Position numbers and translations under genes: made by a program. Under the pieces are notes generated by a model. That model did no database searches. It was not told the origin of the DNA and saw only the letters and a list, made by a program, of their open reading frames with translations. A stretch of DNA of 64,000 nt, from the NCBI GenBank assembly GCA_002835675.1, contig PIZR01000005.1, forward strand, positions 124,001-188,000, written 5' to 3'. The DNA is from Bacillus sp. BA3 (lineage in GTDB: Bacteria > Bacillota > Bacilli > Bacillales > DSM-1321). How positions within the stretch are numbered: position 1 is the first letter of the stretch; each line of letters starts with the position of its first letter. This document shows positions 45,838-56,563 of this stretch, in pieces.

Positions 45838-47310
45838 ATGAAGCTTCACAAATTACTATCTTATTTACACTCCTTATTTCCGTATGAAGGAGAGAATCCT
45901 GAAATCACCTCCATTGAAAATGATAACCGTAAAGTCATAGACGGAAGTTTATTTGTTTGTATAAAAGGTTATACAGTCGATGGTCATGATTTTGCCCAAC
46001 TTGCTGTAGAACATGGAGCTGCAGCAGTCATTGCCGAAAGGCCGCTTGACCTCGATGTTCCCGTGATCGTAGTCAGGGATTCGAGCAGGGCGATGGCGGT
46101 GCTTGCCGATGCATTTTATGGCCATCCGACTCAAAAGATGCGCTTGATCGGAATTACAGGTACGAATGGAAAGACGACGACCAGTCACTTATTGGAAAAG
46201 ATTTTCGAGGATCGACAAGAAAAAACAGGCTTGATTGGCACGATGTATACAAAAATTGCCGATACGGTATATGAAACCAAGAATACGACGCCAGATAGCG
46301 TTACGCTGCAGAAGGCTTTTCATGAAATGACCGAAGCATCAGTTACCACGGCCATCATGGAAGTTTCATCTCATGCACTTGAGCTTGGACGCGTCCATGG
46401 CTGTGATTATGATATTGCCGTCTTTACGAATCTTACACAGGATCATTTGGATTTTCATAAGACCATGGACAGATACAGGCAAGCAAAATCCTTGTTTTTC
46501 TCACAGCTCGGCAATGCTTACATAGAAAATCGTCCTAAATATGCTGTGCTTAATGCTGATGATGAGGCAACAGCCGATTTCATTAAAGCGACTGCTGCGA
46601 CAGTGGTAACATACGGCATAGACAAAGAAGCGGATATCAGGGCCACGGATATTAAAATTGATGCAAATGGCACATCTTTCACCTTGACAGCAGGTAAAGA
46701 AGAGCGTTACATTCAGCTGAAGCTAATTGGTAAATTCAGTGTTTATAATGTACTATCTGCCATCTCTGCCGCTCTGTGCGCCGGTAACGATCTGGATGAG
46801 ACAATTAAATCCATCGAGGAAATAAAAGGTGTTGCAGGCCGTTTTGAGCTCATTACAGCGAATCAGGACTTCCCGGTCATTGTTGATTATGCTCATACTC
46901 CGGACAGCTTAGAAAATGTACTCAAGACTGTTGGTGAGTTTGCTAGAAAGAAAATCTTTGTGATAGTGGGCTGCGGCGGGGACCGAGACAAGACAAAGCG
47001 TCCCATCATGGCCGAAATTGCTTGCAGCTTGGCGACTGACCCGATCTTCACTTCGGATAATCCGCGAAGTGAAGATGCTGCCCAGATCCTCCGGGATATG
47101 GAAGCTGGTGTAGCAGGCAAAGAATATACGGTTATCGAAGACCGCAGGCAGGCGATAGCTTACGCTGTTTCCAAGGCGGAAGAGGGCGACGTTATATTAA
47201 TAGCTGGAAAGGGTCATGAAACATATCAATTGGTCGGTGACGAAGTGCTTCACTTCGATGACCGTGAAGAAGCGGAAAAGGCGATTCAAAGTCGTTTAGG
47301 TTCAGTTTGA
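45838..47310 (+). CDS. murE: UDP-MurNAc-tripeptide synthetase MurE
   Basis: Adds meso-diaminopimelate to UDP-MurNAc-L-Ala-D-Glu. The 490-aa Mur ligase has the ATP-binding GTNGKTT motif (about 107-113), the central ligase domain and the C-terminal domain with DNPR (near residue 408), the recognition motif for meso-Dap rather than Lys. The start is ATG 45838 after GAGGGATGG. mraY and murD follow in the same direction. Confidence 0.97.
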   Translation: MKLHKLLSYLHSLFPYEGENPEITSIENDNRKVIDGSLFVCIKGYTVDGHDFAQLAVEHGAAAVIAERPLDLDVPVIVVRDSSRAMAVLADAFYGHPTQKMRLIGITGTNGKTTTSHLLEKIFEDRQEKTGLIGTMYTKIADTVYETKNTTPDSVTLQKAFHEMTEASVTTAIMEVSSHALELGRVHGCDYDIAVFTNLTQDHLDFHKTMDRYRQAKSLFFSQLGNAYIENRPKYAVLNADDEATADFIKATAATVVTYGIDKEADIRATDIKIDANGTSFTLTAGKEERYIQLKLIGKFSVYNVLSAISAALCAGNDLDETIKSIEEIKGVAGRFELITANQDFPVIVDYAHTPDSLENVLKTVGEFARKKIFVIVGCGGDRDKTKRPIMAEIACSLATDPIFTSDNPRSEDAAQILRDMEAGVAGKEYTVIEDRRQAIAYAVSKAEEGDVILIAGKGHETYQLVGDEVLHFDDREEAEKAIQSRLGSV

Positions 47311-47398
47311 ACCGGCGCTAGATTGCCCTGGAGCAAATAAGAAAAGACATCAAGCAGAATTTTATATTTGAATTGTGTTAGGAATGAGGGAGTAAGGA

Positions 47399-48376
47399 AT
47401 GTTGGAACAAGTGATTTTTTATACGATTTTGGTGGCGTTTTTAGTAACCGTTCTTCTTTCGCCGATTTTCATCCCGTTTTTAAGAAGATTGAAATTCGGG
47501 CAAAGTATCAGGGAAGAAGGCCCACAATCGCATCTGAAGAAAACGGGAACACCCACCATGGGCGGTTTGGTCATATTATTATCTGTTACCATCGCTACAC
47601 TGATCATGACTTTGAAATTCTCGGCACCTTCAACCGAAACGTATTTATTACTATTCGTTACTTTAGGTTTTGGTTTATTAGGTTTCCTGGATGATTTCAT
47701 CAAAGTGGTCATGAAGCGAAACCTGGGACTGACCTCCAAGCAAAAACTGCTTGGACAAATTGTGATTTCGGTCATCTTTTACTTCGTCTTTAAGCAGACA
47801 GACCGTTTTAATCCTGAATTGACGATTCCAGGCACTGACTTTGCTTTTGATTTTGGCTGGTTTTATCTGTTTATCGTTATTTTCTGGCTTGTAGGTTTTT
47901 CGAATGCCGTCAATTTGACGGATGGGCTAGATGGACTTGTCTCAGGAACATCAGCCATTGCCTTTGGTGCTTTTGCCATTTTGGCCTGGAGTCAGTCACA
48001 ATATGATGTCGCTATTTTTTCGGTGGCGGTTGTCGGTGCAGTACTTGGATTCTTGGTATTCAATGCACACCCAGCAAAGGTTTTCATGGGGGATACGGGT
48101 TCCTTGGCCCTTGGAGGAGCGATCGCAACCATCGCTTTGTTAACGAAGCTTGAAATCCTCCTGGTAATCATTGGCGGAGTCTTCGTCATAGAGACGCTCT
48201 CGGTCATCCTGCAGGTAGGATCTTTTAAAACGACTGGTAAACGTATTTTTAAAATGAGTCCGCTTCACCACCATTATGAGCTTTCCGGCTGGTCGGAATG
48301 GCGCGTCGTCGTGACTTTCTGGACAGTGGGGCTGCTGTGTGCGGTACTCGGAATCTATTTAGAGGTGTGGATATAA
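47399..48376 (+). CDS. mraY: Phospho-MurNAc-pentapeptide transferase MraY
   Basis: Membrane enzyme making lipid I from UDP-MurNAc-pentapeptide and undecaprenyl phosphate. The 325-aa protein has about ten transmembrane helices and the family motifs [13 protein letters not shown] (Asp pair), NLTDGLDGL and the HHH-containing PLHHHYE loop. The start is ATG 47399. murD starts at the base after its stop codon. Confidence 0.97.
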   Translation: MLEQVIFYTILVAFLVTVLLSPIFIPFLRRLKFGQSIREEGPQSHLKKTGTPTMGGLVILLSVTIATLIMTLKFSAPSTETYLLLFVTLGFGLLGFLDDFIKVVMKRNLGLTSKQKLLGQIVISVIFYFVFKQTDRFNPELTIPGTDFAFDFGWFYLFIVIFWLVGFSNAVNLTDGLDGLVSGTSAIAFGAFAILAWSQSQYDVAIFSVAVVGAVLGFLVFNAHPAKVFMGDTGSLALGGAIATIALLTKLEILLVIIGGVFVIETLSVILQVGSFKTTGKRIFKMSPLHHHYELSGWSEWRVVVTFWTVGLLCAVLGIYLEVWI

Positions 48377-49729
48377 TTGAAAGAGACTGCAAAGTATTCA
48401 GAGAAAAAGATATTAGTATTGGGTTTGGCAAAAAGCGGAGTGATGGCAGCTTCGCTTCTACATAAATTAGGTGCATTCGTGACAGTCAATGACATGAAGC
48501 CATTATCGGAAAATCCTGAGGCTCAAGGACTTCTTGAACAGGGAATCAAAGTCATCTGCGGCAGTCATCCGATCGAGCTCCTTGATGAAGGTTTCGAGCT
48601 GATCGTGAAAAACCCGGGAATCCCTTATCGGAACCCTATTATAAAAGGGGCATTGGAAAAAGGGATTCCAGTTATAACGGAAGTTGAACTGGCCTATCAG
48701 ATAAGTGAGGCACCTTTCATAGGAATCACTGGTACAAATGGGAAAACGACCACGACAACATTGATATACGAAATGTTGAAAACCGGTGAAAAATCCCCGC
48801 TGATTGCCGGTAATATCGGGACAGTGGCTTCTGGTGTTGCCCAAAAAGCAAAACCCGATGACTCGATCGTCATTGAATTGTCGTCGTTTCAGCTAATGGG
48901 AATAGACGAATTTCGTCCTGAAATCTCAATCGTGACAAATTTGTATGATGCACATTTGGATTATCACAGTTCCAAACAGGAATATGTCGAAGCAAAAGCT
49001 GCCATTACAAAAAATCAAATAGCCTCAGATTTCATGATTTATAATGCAGATCAAGATCTTGTTTTATCCATGGCGAAAAAGACCAAGGCTGAACTTGTTC
49101 CTTTTTCAGCTGAAGTGAAACATGAAAATGGAGCCTATGTGGAAAATGGCGCCGCCTGTTTCCGAGGAGAAAAAATCATTGAAGTTTCAGAGATAGCCCT
49201 TCCCGGAAAGCATAATTTGGAAAATGTGCTCGCGGCCATCTCGGCGGCAAAACTGAAGGGTGTAGCTAACGAAGCCATTCAGACTGTACTGAAAACATTT
49301 TATGGTGTGGAGCACCGTCTGCAGTTTGTCGCAACTATTGATAACCGTAAATTTTATAATGATTCGAAAGCGACGAACATACTTGCAGCTTCCAAAGCAT
49401 TAACATCCTTTACGGAACCTGTCATCTTATTGGCAGGCGGTTTGGATCGCGGAAATGAATTCGATGAGTTGAAACCGGCGATGAAAAATGTCAAAGCCGT
49501 GATAACTTTTGGTGAAACTGCAGAAAAAATTGAACGGATAGCAAAAGAAATAGGAATAGCGAATATAAAACGTGTCGATAATGTAGAAAAGGCCGTGCCG
49601 GCTGCATTTGAATTATCAAATGAAGACGACTGCATTCTTCTCTCCCCGGCTTGTGCAAGCTGGGATCAATATAAAACTTTTGAGCAAAGAGGAGACATGT
49701 TTATGGAGGCCGTGCATAAACTTAAGTAA
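48377..49729 (+). CDS. murD: UDP-MurNAc-L-alanine:D-glutamate ligase MurD
   Basis: Adds D-Glu to UDP-MurNAc-L-Ala. The 450-aa protein has an N-terminal Rossmann-like domain (GLAKSG), ATP-binding GTNGKTTT (about 117-124), and the C-terminal domain with [11 protein letters not shown]. The start is TTG 48377, placed immediately after the mraY TAA, with GAGGTGTGG as ribosome-binding site. Confidence 0.97.
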   Translation: MKETAKYSEKKILVLGLAKSGVMAASLLHKLGAFVTVNDMKPLSENPEAQGLLEQGIKVICGSHPIELLDEGFELIVKNPGIPYRNPIIKGALEKGIPVITEVELAYQISEAPFIGITGTNGKTTTTTLIYEMLKTGEKSPLIAGNIGTVASGVAQKAKPDDSIVIELSSFQLMGIDEFRPEISIVTNLYDAHLDYHSSKQEYVEAKAAITKNQIASDFMIYNADQDLVLSMAKKTKAELVPFSAEVKHENGAYVENGAACFRGEKIIEVSEIALPGKHNLENVLAAISAAKLKGVANEAIQTVLKTFYGVEHRLQFVATIDNRKFYNDSKATNILAASKALTSFTEPVILLAGGLDRGNEFDELKPAMKNVKAVITFGETAEKIERIAKEIGIANIKRVDNVEKAVPAAFELSNEDDCILLSPACASWDQYKTFEQRGDMFMEAVHKLK

Positions 49730-49779
49730 GAGCTTACGCAAAAGAGAAGTGAACCTACTTCTACGTTGACACCTTGGAA

Positions 49780-49814
49780 AAAAGCGATAATGAGCCGTTA
49801 TCGCTTTTTTTTTG
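49780..49814 (+). terminator. Terminator between murD and spoVE
   Basis: AAAAAAGCGATAA pairs with TTATCGCTTTTTT around TGAGCCG, with a long T run. Confidence 0.9.
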
Positions 49815-49889
49815 ACTAAAGTGCTGACAAGCAATCAGCATAGATGTTTATATTCGCAGGCTCGAAAAACTTCCTAGAGGTGGATGTCC

Positions 49890-50990
49890 GTGCCATTAAA
49901 AAAATCGAATCCTGATCTCATTCTCATTATCGTCACCTTAAGTCTTTTGACTGTTGGATTAATCATGGTTTACAGCGCGAGTGCCATATGGGCAACATAT
50001 AAATTTGATGATTCGTTTTATTTTGCTAAAAGACAGTTGCTGTTTGCCTGCGTTGGTGTCATAGCCATGTTTTTCATCATGAATGTGGATTACTGGACGT
50101 GGCGGACATGGGCCAAGATCCTTATCATCATTTGTTTCATTATGTTACTGGCTGTACTTGTACCGGGTATAGGGATGGCGAGAAATGGTTCGAGGAGCTG
50201 GATTGGTGTAGGTGCCTTTTCGGTCCAACCTTCTGAGTTCATGAAGCTGGCAATGATCGCTTTTTTAGCTAAGTTTTTATCAGAACGGCAAAAGCTGATC
50301 ACCTCCTTTAAAAAAGGGATGCTTCCATCCTTGGGTTTAGTGTTTTTGGCATTTGGATTGATCATGTTACAGCCGGACCTTGGAACGGGAACGGTAATGG
50401 TTGGAACGTGCATCGTCATGATTTTTATTTCCGGGGCAAAGATCAGTCACTTTGTCGGGTTGGGGCTAATCGGGGTAGCAGGTTTTATCGGTTTGATTTT
50501 GTCGGCGCCCTACCGGATAAAGAGGATCACGTCTTTCCTGGATCCTTGGGAAGACCCTTTAGGCAGCGGGTTTCAAATGATTCAATCGTTTTATGCAATC
50601 GGGCCCGGTGGATTGTTCGGCCTGGGACTCGGGCAAAGTCGCCAAAAGTTTTTCTATTTACCAGAACCGCAGACTGATTTCATTTTTGCCATCCTTTCAG
50701 AGGAACTTGGCTTCATCGGGGGCTCTCTTGTCATTTTATTATTTGCGCTCATGCTTTGGCGGGGAATTCGGATCGCACTTGGTGCCCCTGATTTATATGG
50801 GAGCCTTGTAGCGGTGGGAATCATTGCGATGGTCGCCATACAAGTGATGATCAATATAGGGGTGGTAACGGGACTGATGCCAGTTACGGGTATCACCTTG
50901 CCCCTCTTAAGCTATGGCGGTTCATCACTGACGCTCATGTTGATGGCGATTGGGGTGCTCCTGAATATTAGCCGTTATTCAAGGTTCTGA
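49890..50990 (+). CDS. spoVE: SEDS peptidoglycan polymerase SpoVE
   Basis: FtsW/RodA-family glycosyltransferase with about ten transmembrane helices that polymerises lipid II for the spore cortex with SpoVD. The 366-aa length and sequence (for example NPDLILIIVTLSLLTVGLIMV and RNGSRSWIGVGAFSVQPSEF) fit SpoVE rather than the longer FtsW. The start is GTG 49890, six bases after GAGGTGG. The ATG at 49884 touches that site. It has no murG downstream and lies between two terminators. Confidence 0.95.
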   Translation: MPLKKSNPDLILIIVTLSLLTVGLIMVYSASAIWATYKFDDSFYFAKRQLLFACVGVIAMFFIMNVDYWTWRTWAKILIIICFIMLLAVLVPGIGMARNGSRSWIGVGAFSVQPSEFMKLAMIAFLAKFLSERQKLITSFKKGMLPSLGLVFLAFGLIMLQPDLGTGTVMVGTCIVMIFISGAKISHFVGLGLIGVAGFIGLILSAPYRIKRITSFLDPWEDPLGSGFQMIQSFYAIGPGGLFGLGLGQSRQKFFYLPEPQTDFIFAILSEELGFIGGSLVILLFALMLWRGIRIALGAPDLYGSLVAVGIIAMVAIQVMINIGVVTGLMPVTGITLPLLSYGGSSLTLMLMAIGVLLNISRYSRF

Positions 50991-51016
50991 AATAAGAAAA
51001 ATATATGGTTGAGCAC

Positions 51017-51056
51017 AAGGGAAGTCCTGTTAAACGCAGGGCTTCCCTTTTTTTAC
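51017..51056 (+). terminator. Terminator of spoVE
   Basis: AAGGGAAGTCCTG pairs with CAGGGCTTCCCTT around TTAAACG, followed by seven T residues. Confidence 0.88.
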
Positions 51057-51171
51057 ATTGAAAACCCTTGCCGGAAAACGATTTTGGAGGGAGCCTTGCC
51101 GAAATTTAGAAATAAATGAAATGTCGCTTAAATATTACCATGTATGAATGTTGAGGAATCCACAATAAATA

Positions 51172-51201
51172 TTGGCAATACGGCTTTGTTTAGACTATAG
51201 T
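51172..51201 (+). promoter_or_regulatory. Putative SigA promoter of murB
   Basis: TTGGCA (51172-51177) and TATAGT (51196-51201) are 18 bases apart. Apart from the spoVE terminator and this promoter, the 355-base gap 50991-51345 has no gene and no murG remnant that I can see. Confidence 0.5.
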
Positions 51202-51345
51202 ATAAGAGGGTTAGGCCGTACTGGGGCTTGCTTCTGTTCATTTTTCTGCTAAAAGGCGTTATTAATCTTGTAATATAAGGGACCTCATGGAAGAGGAAAT
51301 GAAAATTTATAACTTGGAATTTTTGGAACAACAAGGAGGTTTATC

Positions 51346-52254
51346 ATGGATAATGTGATAAAGCAATTAACTGAAATGAAAATCGGCAAAGTTCTTGAAC
51401 AGGAACCGCTTGCGAATCATACAACTATGAAAATTGGGGGGCCGGCTGATTTATTCATCGTGCCGTCATCCATTGAAAATATAGAAAAAACGATGCAGGT
51501 CATTAAAGAGCATGGGATGCCATGGAGGGTAATCGGCAGGGGCTCGAACCTACTTGTCAGTGATGGCGGAATTGAAGGTGCCGTTCTTAAATTGGGTAAA
51601 GGACTTGATCATCTCGAGATAAATGGGACGGAGATAAAAGCAGGAGCTGGGGTATCACTTGTCAGCCTGTCCGTGCAAATCAGTAAAAAAGGGTATGCAG
51701 GATTGGAATTTGCCAGTGGAATTCCTGGTTCCGTCGGCGGAGCAGTCTATATGAACGCTGGTGCACACGGTTCCGATATGAGTGAAATTCTCAAGGAGGC
51801 ACATGTTCTTTTCGAAGATGGAACTTTAGCATGGCTTTCGAAGGAAGAAATGGAGTTTTCTTATCGAACTTCTCTGCTTCAGAAGAAAAGACCGGGTATC
51901 GTACTGGAAGCAATATTTCAATTGACAGAGGGCGATAAAACCGAAATCGTGGAAAGAATGCAGAATAACAAGAATTACCGTAAAGATACCCAGCCGTATA
52001 ATCTTCCATGTGCCGGGAGCATATTTAGGAATCCACTTCCACATCATGCAGGTAAATTGGTCGAGAATGCAGGCCTGAAGGGACATTCTATTGGAGGAGC
52101 CCAGATTTCACCAATGCACGGGAACTTTATCGTTAACACAGGTAATGGAAGTGCAGCTGATGTTCAAGCCTTGATACAGCATGTGAAGGATACTGTGTAT
52201 GATAAATTTGAAATTGAAATGGAAACAGAAGTGGAAATTATCGGCAGAAAATAA
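51346..52254 (+). CDS. murB: UDP-N-acetylenolpyruvoylglucosamine reductase MurB
   Basis: FAD-dependent enzyme reducing UDP-GlcNAc-enolpyruvate to UDP-MurNAc. The 302-aa type II MurB has the FAD-binding [12 protein letters not shown] (about 65-76), [26 protein letters not shown] and the C-terminal GSIFRNP segment with the catalytic serine. The start is ATG 51346 after AAGGAGG. In B. subtilis murG precedes it. Here murB begins a new transcription unit. Confidence 0.97.
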   Translation: MDNVIKQLTEMKIGKVLEQEPLANHTTMKIGGPADLFIVPSSIENIEKTMQVIKEHGMPWRVIGRGSNLLVSDGGIEGAVLKLGKGLDHLEINGTEIKAGAGVSLVSLSVQISKKGYAGLEFASGIPGSVGGAVYMNAGAHGSDMSEILKEAHVLFEDGTLAWLSKEEMEFSYRTSLLQKKRPGIVLEAIFQLTEGDKTEIVERMQNNKNYRKDTQPYNLPCAGSIFRNPLPHHAGKLVENAGLKGHSIGGAQISPMHGNFIVNTGNGSAADVQALIQHVKDTVYDKFEIEMETEVEIIGRK

Positions 52255-52278
52255 TGGATTCATTATATCCAAATATTG

Positions 52279-52287
52279 TGATATAAT
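52279..52287 (+). promoter_or_regulatory. Extended -10 promoter of divIB
   Basis: TGATATAAT at 52279-52287 contains a perfect TATAAT with an extended TG, about 100 bases before divIB. The -35 is poor. Confidence 0.45.
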
Positions 52288-52384
52288 GTGTTACCTTTTA
52301 AAGTTTGTAAATAGCCAAATATTGAGTTTGTCTTGATTTCACACTTTCAAGAACCATCCATTTTTTCAGGAAGAGGTGAAGGGG

Positions 52385-53167
52385 ATGGAAAAGGGGAAAA
52401 TCGTTTCCATTGAGGACCGCATCCCGAAATTAAAACAATTAAGAAAAAGCAAAGCAAACAGGCGGCTTGTTCTTTTGCTTTCCCTTTTCTTCATTCTGGT
52501 TGCTTGTGTGCTATATTTCTTATCCCCGTTGAGCTATGTGAAATCCGTGCAGGTAGAGGGGAATCGTTATATTACTTCCAAACAGATCATTAAATTGAGT
52601 AAGGTGAAGAAGGATCGAAGCATCTGGAAGGTTGATACAGGGGCAGCAGCAGCCAATATCAAAAAAAATCAAGAAATAAAAAGCGTTAAGGTGACTCCGG
52701 TATTTCCCAATTCCATTAAAATCACGGTTTCGGAACATAACAGGATGGCATATCTGTCCAAAAATGGGAAGTTTTCACCCATTTTGGAAAACGGGTCCGT
52801 TTTAGAGGAGCTAGCAACAGGAGAAATTCCAGTATTTGCCCCTGTTTTAATTGGTTTCAAAGAGGGTAAAGCATTAAAGTTGCTTTTAGAAGAGCTGGAC
52901 AAGCTTCCTGTCGAGATTCAGAATGCCATTTCAGAAATTCATTATTCTCCAACCAAAACCGATGACTATCATATCGTCATGTATATGAACGATGGGTTTG
53001 AAGTAAGTGCGACAAGCCGTACTTTATACGAGAAAATGATTCACTATCCATCGATAGTCAGCCAGTTGGATCCAGAGGTAAAGGGAGTCATCGATCTGGA
53101 AGTGGGTTCTTATTTTAAAGCATATGAAGACGCTGAACAAAAGGAAGACACCAATGAGGAAAATTAA
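52385..53167 (+). CDS. divIB: Cell division protein DivIB (FtsQ)
   Basis: A 260-aa bitopic divisome protein: a basic cytoplasmic segment, one transmembrane helix (about 29-48), a POTRA domain (VQVEGNRYITSKQI...) and a beta domain. It forms a complex with FtsL and DivIC at the septum and matters in sporulation too. The start is ATG 52385, with AGAGGTGA as ribosome-binding site. The in-frame GTG at 52376 lies in that region. ylxW overlaps its end by 14 bases. Confidence 0.93.
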   Translation: MEKGKIVSIEDRIPKLKQLRKSKANRRLVLLLSLFFILVACVLYFLSPLSYVKSVQVEGNRYITSKQIIKLSKVKKDRSIWKVDTGAAAANIKKNQEIKSVKVTPVFPNSIKITVSEHNRMAYLSKNGKFSPILENGSVLEELATGEIPVFAPVLIGFKEGKALKLLLEELDKLPVEIQNAISEIHYSPTKTDDYHIVMYMNDGFEVSATSRTLYEKMIHYPSIVSQLDPEVKGVIDLEVGSYFKAYEDAEQKEDTNEEN

Positions 53168-53846
53168 TGGCAAACGGGTGGTTTTGCCCCTGGTTTGCGT
53201 GGTTCTCGGATTCATGATTGCCTTCTCTTACAATCTGACCAAAGATGGTGAAGGTGCAGGGAAGGGCAAAGGCTGGGACCAGGAATATGAGCTCAGGCAG
53301 CAGCTGATCGAACAAGAGAAACAGAATCGGGAACTTCAGAAGGAACTCCTTCAGAAGCAGGAAAATGTGTCCCAAATAGAAAAGGACCTAGCGCAGGAAA
53401 AACAGCTTTTTTTCAATTTGGCAAAGGATACGGAAAAATACCGAATGTTTCTCGGAAAAGTGAAGGTGAAAGGCTCAGGCCTTCAGGTGACGCTTGAAGA
53501 TGGTACAGATATGGAGTCGGAAGCCAATGTTAATAACTACCTCGTTCATGAACAGCATGTCTTCAAGGTCGTCAATGAACTATACATATCAGGTGCAGAG
53601 GCTGTTGCGATTAACGGTCAAAGGTTAAATCATGATTCATACATAATCTGTAATGGGCCTGTGATTACAATCGATGGCCATCAGCATCCTGCTCCCTTCA
53701 TCATATCTGCGATAGGGGACCCGGAAGTCCTGGGTGCTTCACTGGATTTACCGGGTGGCATCAAGGAACAGCTGGTTAATGAGAATATTATCTTTACAGT
53801 GGAAAAGCAAAAGAATATCATTTTTGATCCAATTATTGGAGGGTGA
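53154..53846 (+). CDS. ylxW: DUF881 family protein YlxW
   Basis: A 230-aa protein with an N-terminal transmembrane helix, an extracytoplasmic coiled coil (about 40-90, Gln/Glu/Lys-rich) and the DUF881 domain (GSGLQVTLEDG... NGPVITIDG). Function is unknown, though ylxW and ylxX sit in the division cluster of many Firmicutes. The start is ATG 53154 overlapping divIB. A longer frame from 53124 begins within divIB without a site. Confidence 0.88.
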   Translation: MRKINGKRVVLPLVCVVLGFMIAFSYNLTKDGEGAGKGKGWDQEYELRQQLIEQEKQNRELQKELLQKQENVSQIEKDLAQEKQLFFNLAKDTEKYRMFLGKVKVKGSGLQVTLEDGTDMESEANVNNYLVHEQHVFKVVNELYISGAEAVAINGQRLNHDSYIICNGPVITIDGHQHPAPFIISAIGDPEVLGASLDLPGGIKEQLVNENIIFTVEKQKNIIFDPIIGG

Positions 53847-53889
53847 TCGTGACCGCCGGATTCGATGAAAGATTGGTGAGAAACTGGAA

Positions 53890-54600
53890 ATGAAAAAAAA
53901 GCTTTCTTTTAGTTTGGTTACGTTGATTGCTGGCTTCATGCTCGCTATTCAATTCAATTTGGTGAATCAGCCTGTCGTATCCGATACAAGGGATATGTGG
54001 GAACTGAAAAATGATTTATTGAAAGAACAGCAGACCCAGGCGGAATTAATAGAGGGTATCAGTAAGCTTGAGGGAAAAATAGCATCTTATGAAACAAAGA
54101 AAAATGAGAGTAAGGAAGAAGTCTTGCGTGACACCCTGACCGAATTGAAGACTGATGCAGGTTTGACCGAAATAAGAGGTAATGGGGTAATCGTAGCTAT
54201 ACAGCCTATCAAAGCCGATATCCTTCTTGGTGAGAAGGTCGAGTATATTTCACCAGTATTGATCATTCGGCTCATTAATGAAATGTATAGGTATGGCGCT
54301 GACGAAATTTCCATTTCAGGACAAAGGTATATATCAACATCGGTTATTCGTGATATTAATGGGCAGCCGAAAATGGACGGATATCCTCTGGTTCATTACC
54401 CGGTCGAAATGCAGGCAATAACCGTGAATCCAAAGAGACTGAAGCAGCGCATTGAAGGTTCCGAACTTATGGATGATTTCTTTATAGACAATTTTGAAGT
54501 GCAGATTAAGGTGCCTTCCGGCGAGTTGACATTGCCGGCTTACCAAAATGCTATTAACGTGGAACATATGGAACCCATTATGGATGGGGGGGAATCGTGA
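53890..54600 (+). CDS. ylxX: DUF881 family protein YlxX
   Basis: A 236-aa paralogue of YlxW with the same layout: N-terminal membrane helix (about 5-24), coiled coil (about 35-85) and DUF881 domain (GNGVIVAIQP, SGQRYISTS). The start is ATG 53890, weakly supported by GGTGAG upstream. Only four-base overlap logic links it to sbp: the sbp ATG begins at the last base of its TGA. Confidence 0.87.
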   Translation: MKKKLSFSLVTLIAGFMLAIQFNLVNQPVVSDTRDMWELKNDLLKEQQTQAELIEGISKLEGKIASYETKKNESKEEVLRDTLTELKTDAGLTEIRGNGVIVAIQPIKADILLGEKVEYISPVLIIRLINEMYRYGADEISISGQRYISTSVIRDINGQPKMDGYPLVHYPVEMQAITVNPKRLKQRIEGSELMDDFFIDNFEVQIKVPSGELTLPAYQNAINVEHMEPIMDGGES

Positions 54601-54965
54601 TGTGGCTTTCAGTTTTTGGTCTGTTGATTGGAATCACCCTTGGTTTTTTGGTGGATTTTGATATTCCCCATGAATATTCAAATTATCTCTCCATTGCCGT
54701 GCTTGCTGCTTTTGATACCTTATTTGGGGGAATACGGGCTCATTTGCAAAATCTTTATGATGAAGTTGTATTTGTAACAGGATTCTTCTTTAATATTATT
54801 TTAGCCGCAGGTTTGGCTTTTCTAGGTGTACATCTTGGTGTAGACTTATATTTAGCCGCAATCTTTGTATTCGGTGTCAGGCTCTTTCAAAATATTGCCC
54901 TGATTAGAAGGATCCTGATTGAAAAATGGTCCATTTCCCGGAAAAAGCAGAAAAAAAATCGATAA
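54600..54965 (+). CDS. sbp: Small basic protein Sbp (DUF1290)
   Basis: A 121-aa membrane protein with about four helices and a strongly basic C-terminus, matching Sbp/DUF1290 in the ftsAZ neighbourhood. Function is unknown. The start is ATG 54600 (family opening MWL), sharing one base with the ylxX stop codon. A GTG at 54597 would add one residue. Confidence 0.9.
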   Translation: MWLSVFGLLIGITLGFLVDFDIPHEYSNYLSIAVLAAFDTLFGGIRAHLQNLYDEVVFVTGFFFNIILAAGLAFLGVHLGVDLYLAAIFVFGVRLFQNIALIRRILIEKWSISRKKQKKNR

Positions 54966-55122
54966 TTTTAAAGGGAATTAAGTTATAAATGACGAATAGT
55001 TTATGGCAGTATCTAGTTTTTTTAGTAAATCAGTCTCGTAGAGAAGCGAACAATATGCACCATAAAGTACGAGTTTTGTTCGGGAAATACAAAATGAAAC
55101 GCTTATCTATGTAATTCGTCAG

Positions 55123-55152
55123 TTGTTGTAAACAGTTCTGTTATTCTATAAT
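55123..55152 (+). promoter_or_regulatory. Putative SigA promoter of ftsAZ
   Basis: TTGTTG (55123-55128) and a perfect TATAAT (55147-55152) are 18 bases apart, 68 bases before ftsA. Confidence 0.55.
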
Positions 55153-55220
55153 GTATAAGTCTTCGATATAAAAATGTTATTCTACTAATACATGTATAAA
55201 ACTGAAGGAGGTGCCATGGA

Positions 55221-56519
55221 ATGAACAGCAACGAAATATACGTAAGTCTTGACATCGGTACATCCAGTGTAAAAGTTATCATTGGGGAAATGGTCAATGA
55301 CACATTAAATATAATCGGTGTAGGAAATGTTAAATCAGAAGGGCTCAAAAAGGGTTCGATCGTCGGTATAGATGAAACCGTCCAATCCATTCAAAAGGCT
55401 ATAGAGCAAGCAGAACGGATGATAGGGATGGAGATAACAAAGGTAATCGTCGGCATAAGCGGAAATCATGTGACGCTTCAGCCGTGTCATGGGGTAGTAG
55501 CGGTATCCAGTGACAATAAAGAGATTACCGAGCATGACGTTTTCCGTGTCAGGGAAGCAGCGGAGTTAATAACGATACCATCCGACAGGGAAATCATCGA
55601 CGTGGTGCCGATTCACTACAAAGTTGATGAACTTGATGAAATCAGTGATCCACGGGGCATGATAGGTGTCCGGTTGGAAATGAGAGGGATTTTAATCACA
55701 GGTCTTCGGACAATTTTACATAATACGCTGCGCTGTGTGGAAAGGGCAGGATTGGAAATAACCGATATCGCCCTTCAGCCTTTAGCCGCAGGTTCCCTTG
55801 TTTTATCCAAGGATGAAAAAGAACTTGGTGTGGCACTTGTCGATATTGGCGGAGGTTCCACGACTCTGGCAATTTTCGAACAAGGCTATTTACAATATAC
55901 GTCTGTGATACCTATAGGCGGGGAAACACTTACGAAAGACCTTTCCATCGTTCTAAGGACGACGATGGAAGAAGCTGAGAAAATAAAAGTAAAGCATGGA
56001 CATGCCTTTTATGATGACGCGTCTGAAGATGAAGTATTCCAAATACCGATCATCGGCAGCGATCAGCAACAGACCTGCAACCAGTTAATGCTTTCGGATA
56101 TCATTGAAGCGCGGGTGACCGAAATATTCGAGTTGATTCAAGATGATTTGAAGAGACTTGGCTTCCAGGATATACCGGGTGGTTTCGTGTTGACCGGGGG
56201 CGTCGTCAAGATGCCGGGTGTCCTGGAGCTAGCTCAATATGTATTCCAAAACCGAGTAAGGACAGCTGAACCCAATTACATCGGTGTTAGGGAACCCCAA
56301 TACACCACGGCTGTTGGTTTGATTAAACACGCATGCAAGAAAGAGAGAATGCAAAAAAACACCGCTAATAAAACTCCTGTAGCAGCTGGACAAGCACAAG
56401 AAGATAACGACCAGCGCAGCCAGAAGGTTTCTCAGAAAAACAAAGAGAACACGGCTAAAAAACAAGGTGAAAAAGGTGAATCTAAATTCAAAAAAATCCT
56501 AGGTTACTTTTTTGAATAA
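55221..56519 (+). CDS. ftsA: Cell division protein FtsA
   Basis: Actin-like ATPase tethering FtsZ to the membrane. The 432-aa protein has the ATP-binding motifs DIGTSSVK (about 11-18) and VDIGGGST (about 208-215), a 1C/SHS2 domain, a Lys/Gln-rich linker from about 380 and a C-terminal amphipathic membrane-targeting helix ([12 protein letters not shown]). The start is ATG 55221 after AAGGAGGTG. ftsZ follows 44 bases later. Confidence 0.97.
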   Translation: MNSNEIYVSLDIGTSSVKVIIGEMVNDTLNIIGVGNVKSEGLKKGSIVGIDETVQSIQKAIEQAERMIGMEITKVIVGISGNHVTLQPCHGVVAVSSDNKEITEHDVFRVREAAELITIPSDREIIDVVPIHYKVDELDEISDPRGMIGVRLEMRGILITGLRTILHNTLRCVERAGLEITDIALQPLAAGSLVLSKDEKELGVALVDIGGGSTTLAIFEQGYLQYTSVIPIGGETLTKDLSIVLRTTMEEAEKIKVKHGHAFYDDASEDEVFQIPIIGSDQQQTCNQLMLSDIIEARVTEIFELIQDDLKRLGFQDIPGGFVLTGGVVKMPGVLELAQYVFQNRVRTAEPNYIGVREPQYTTAVGLIKHACKKERMQKNTANKTPVAAGQAQEDNDQRSQKVSQKNKENTAKKQGEKGESKFKKILGYFFE

Positions 56520-56563
56520 CAATCATTAAGAATCGGGAATTTCGTCAAAATAGGAGGATTGTC

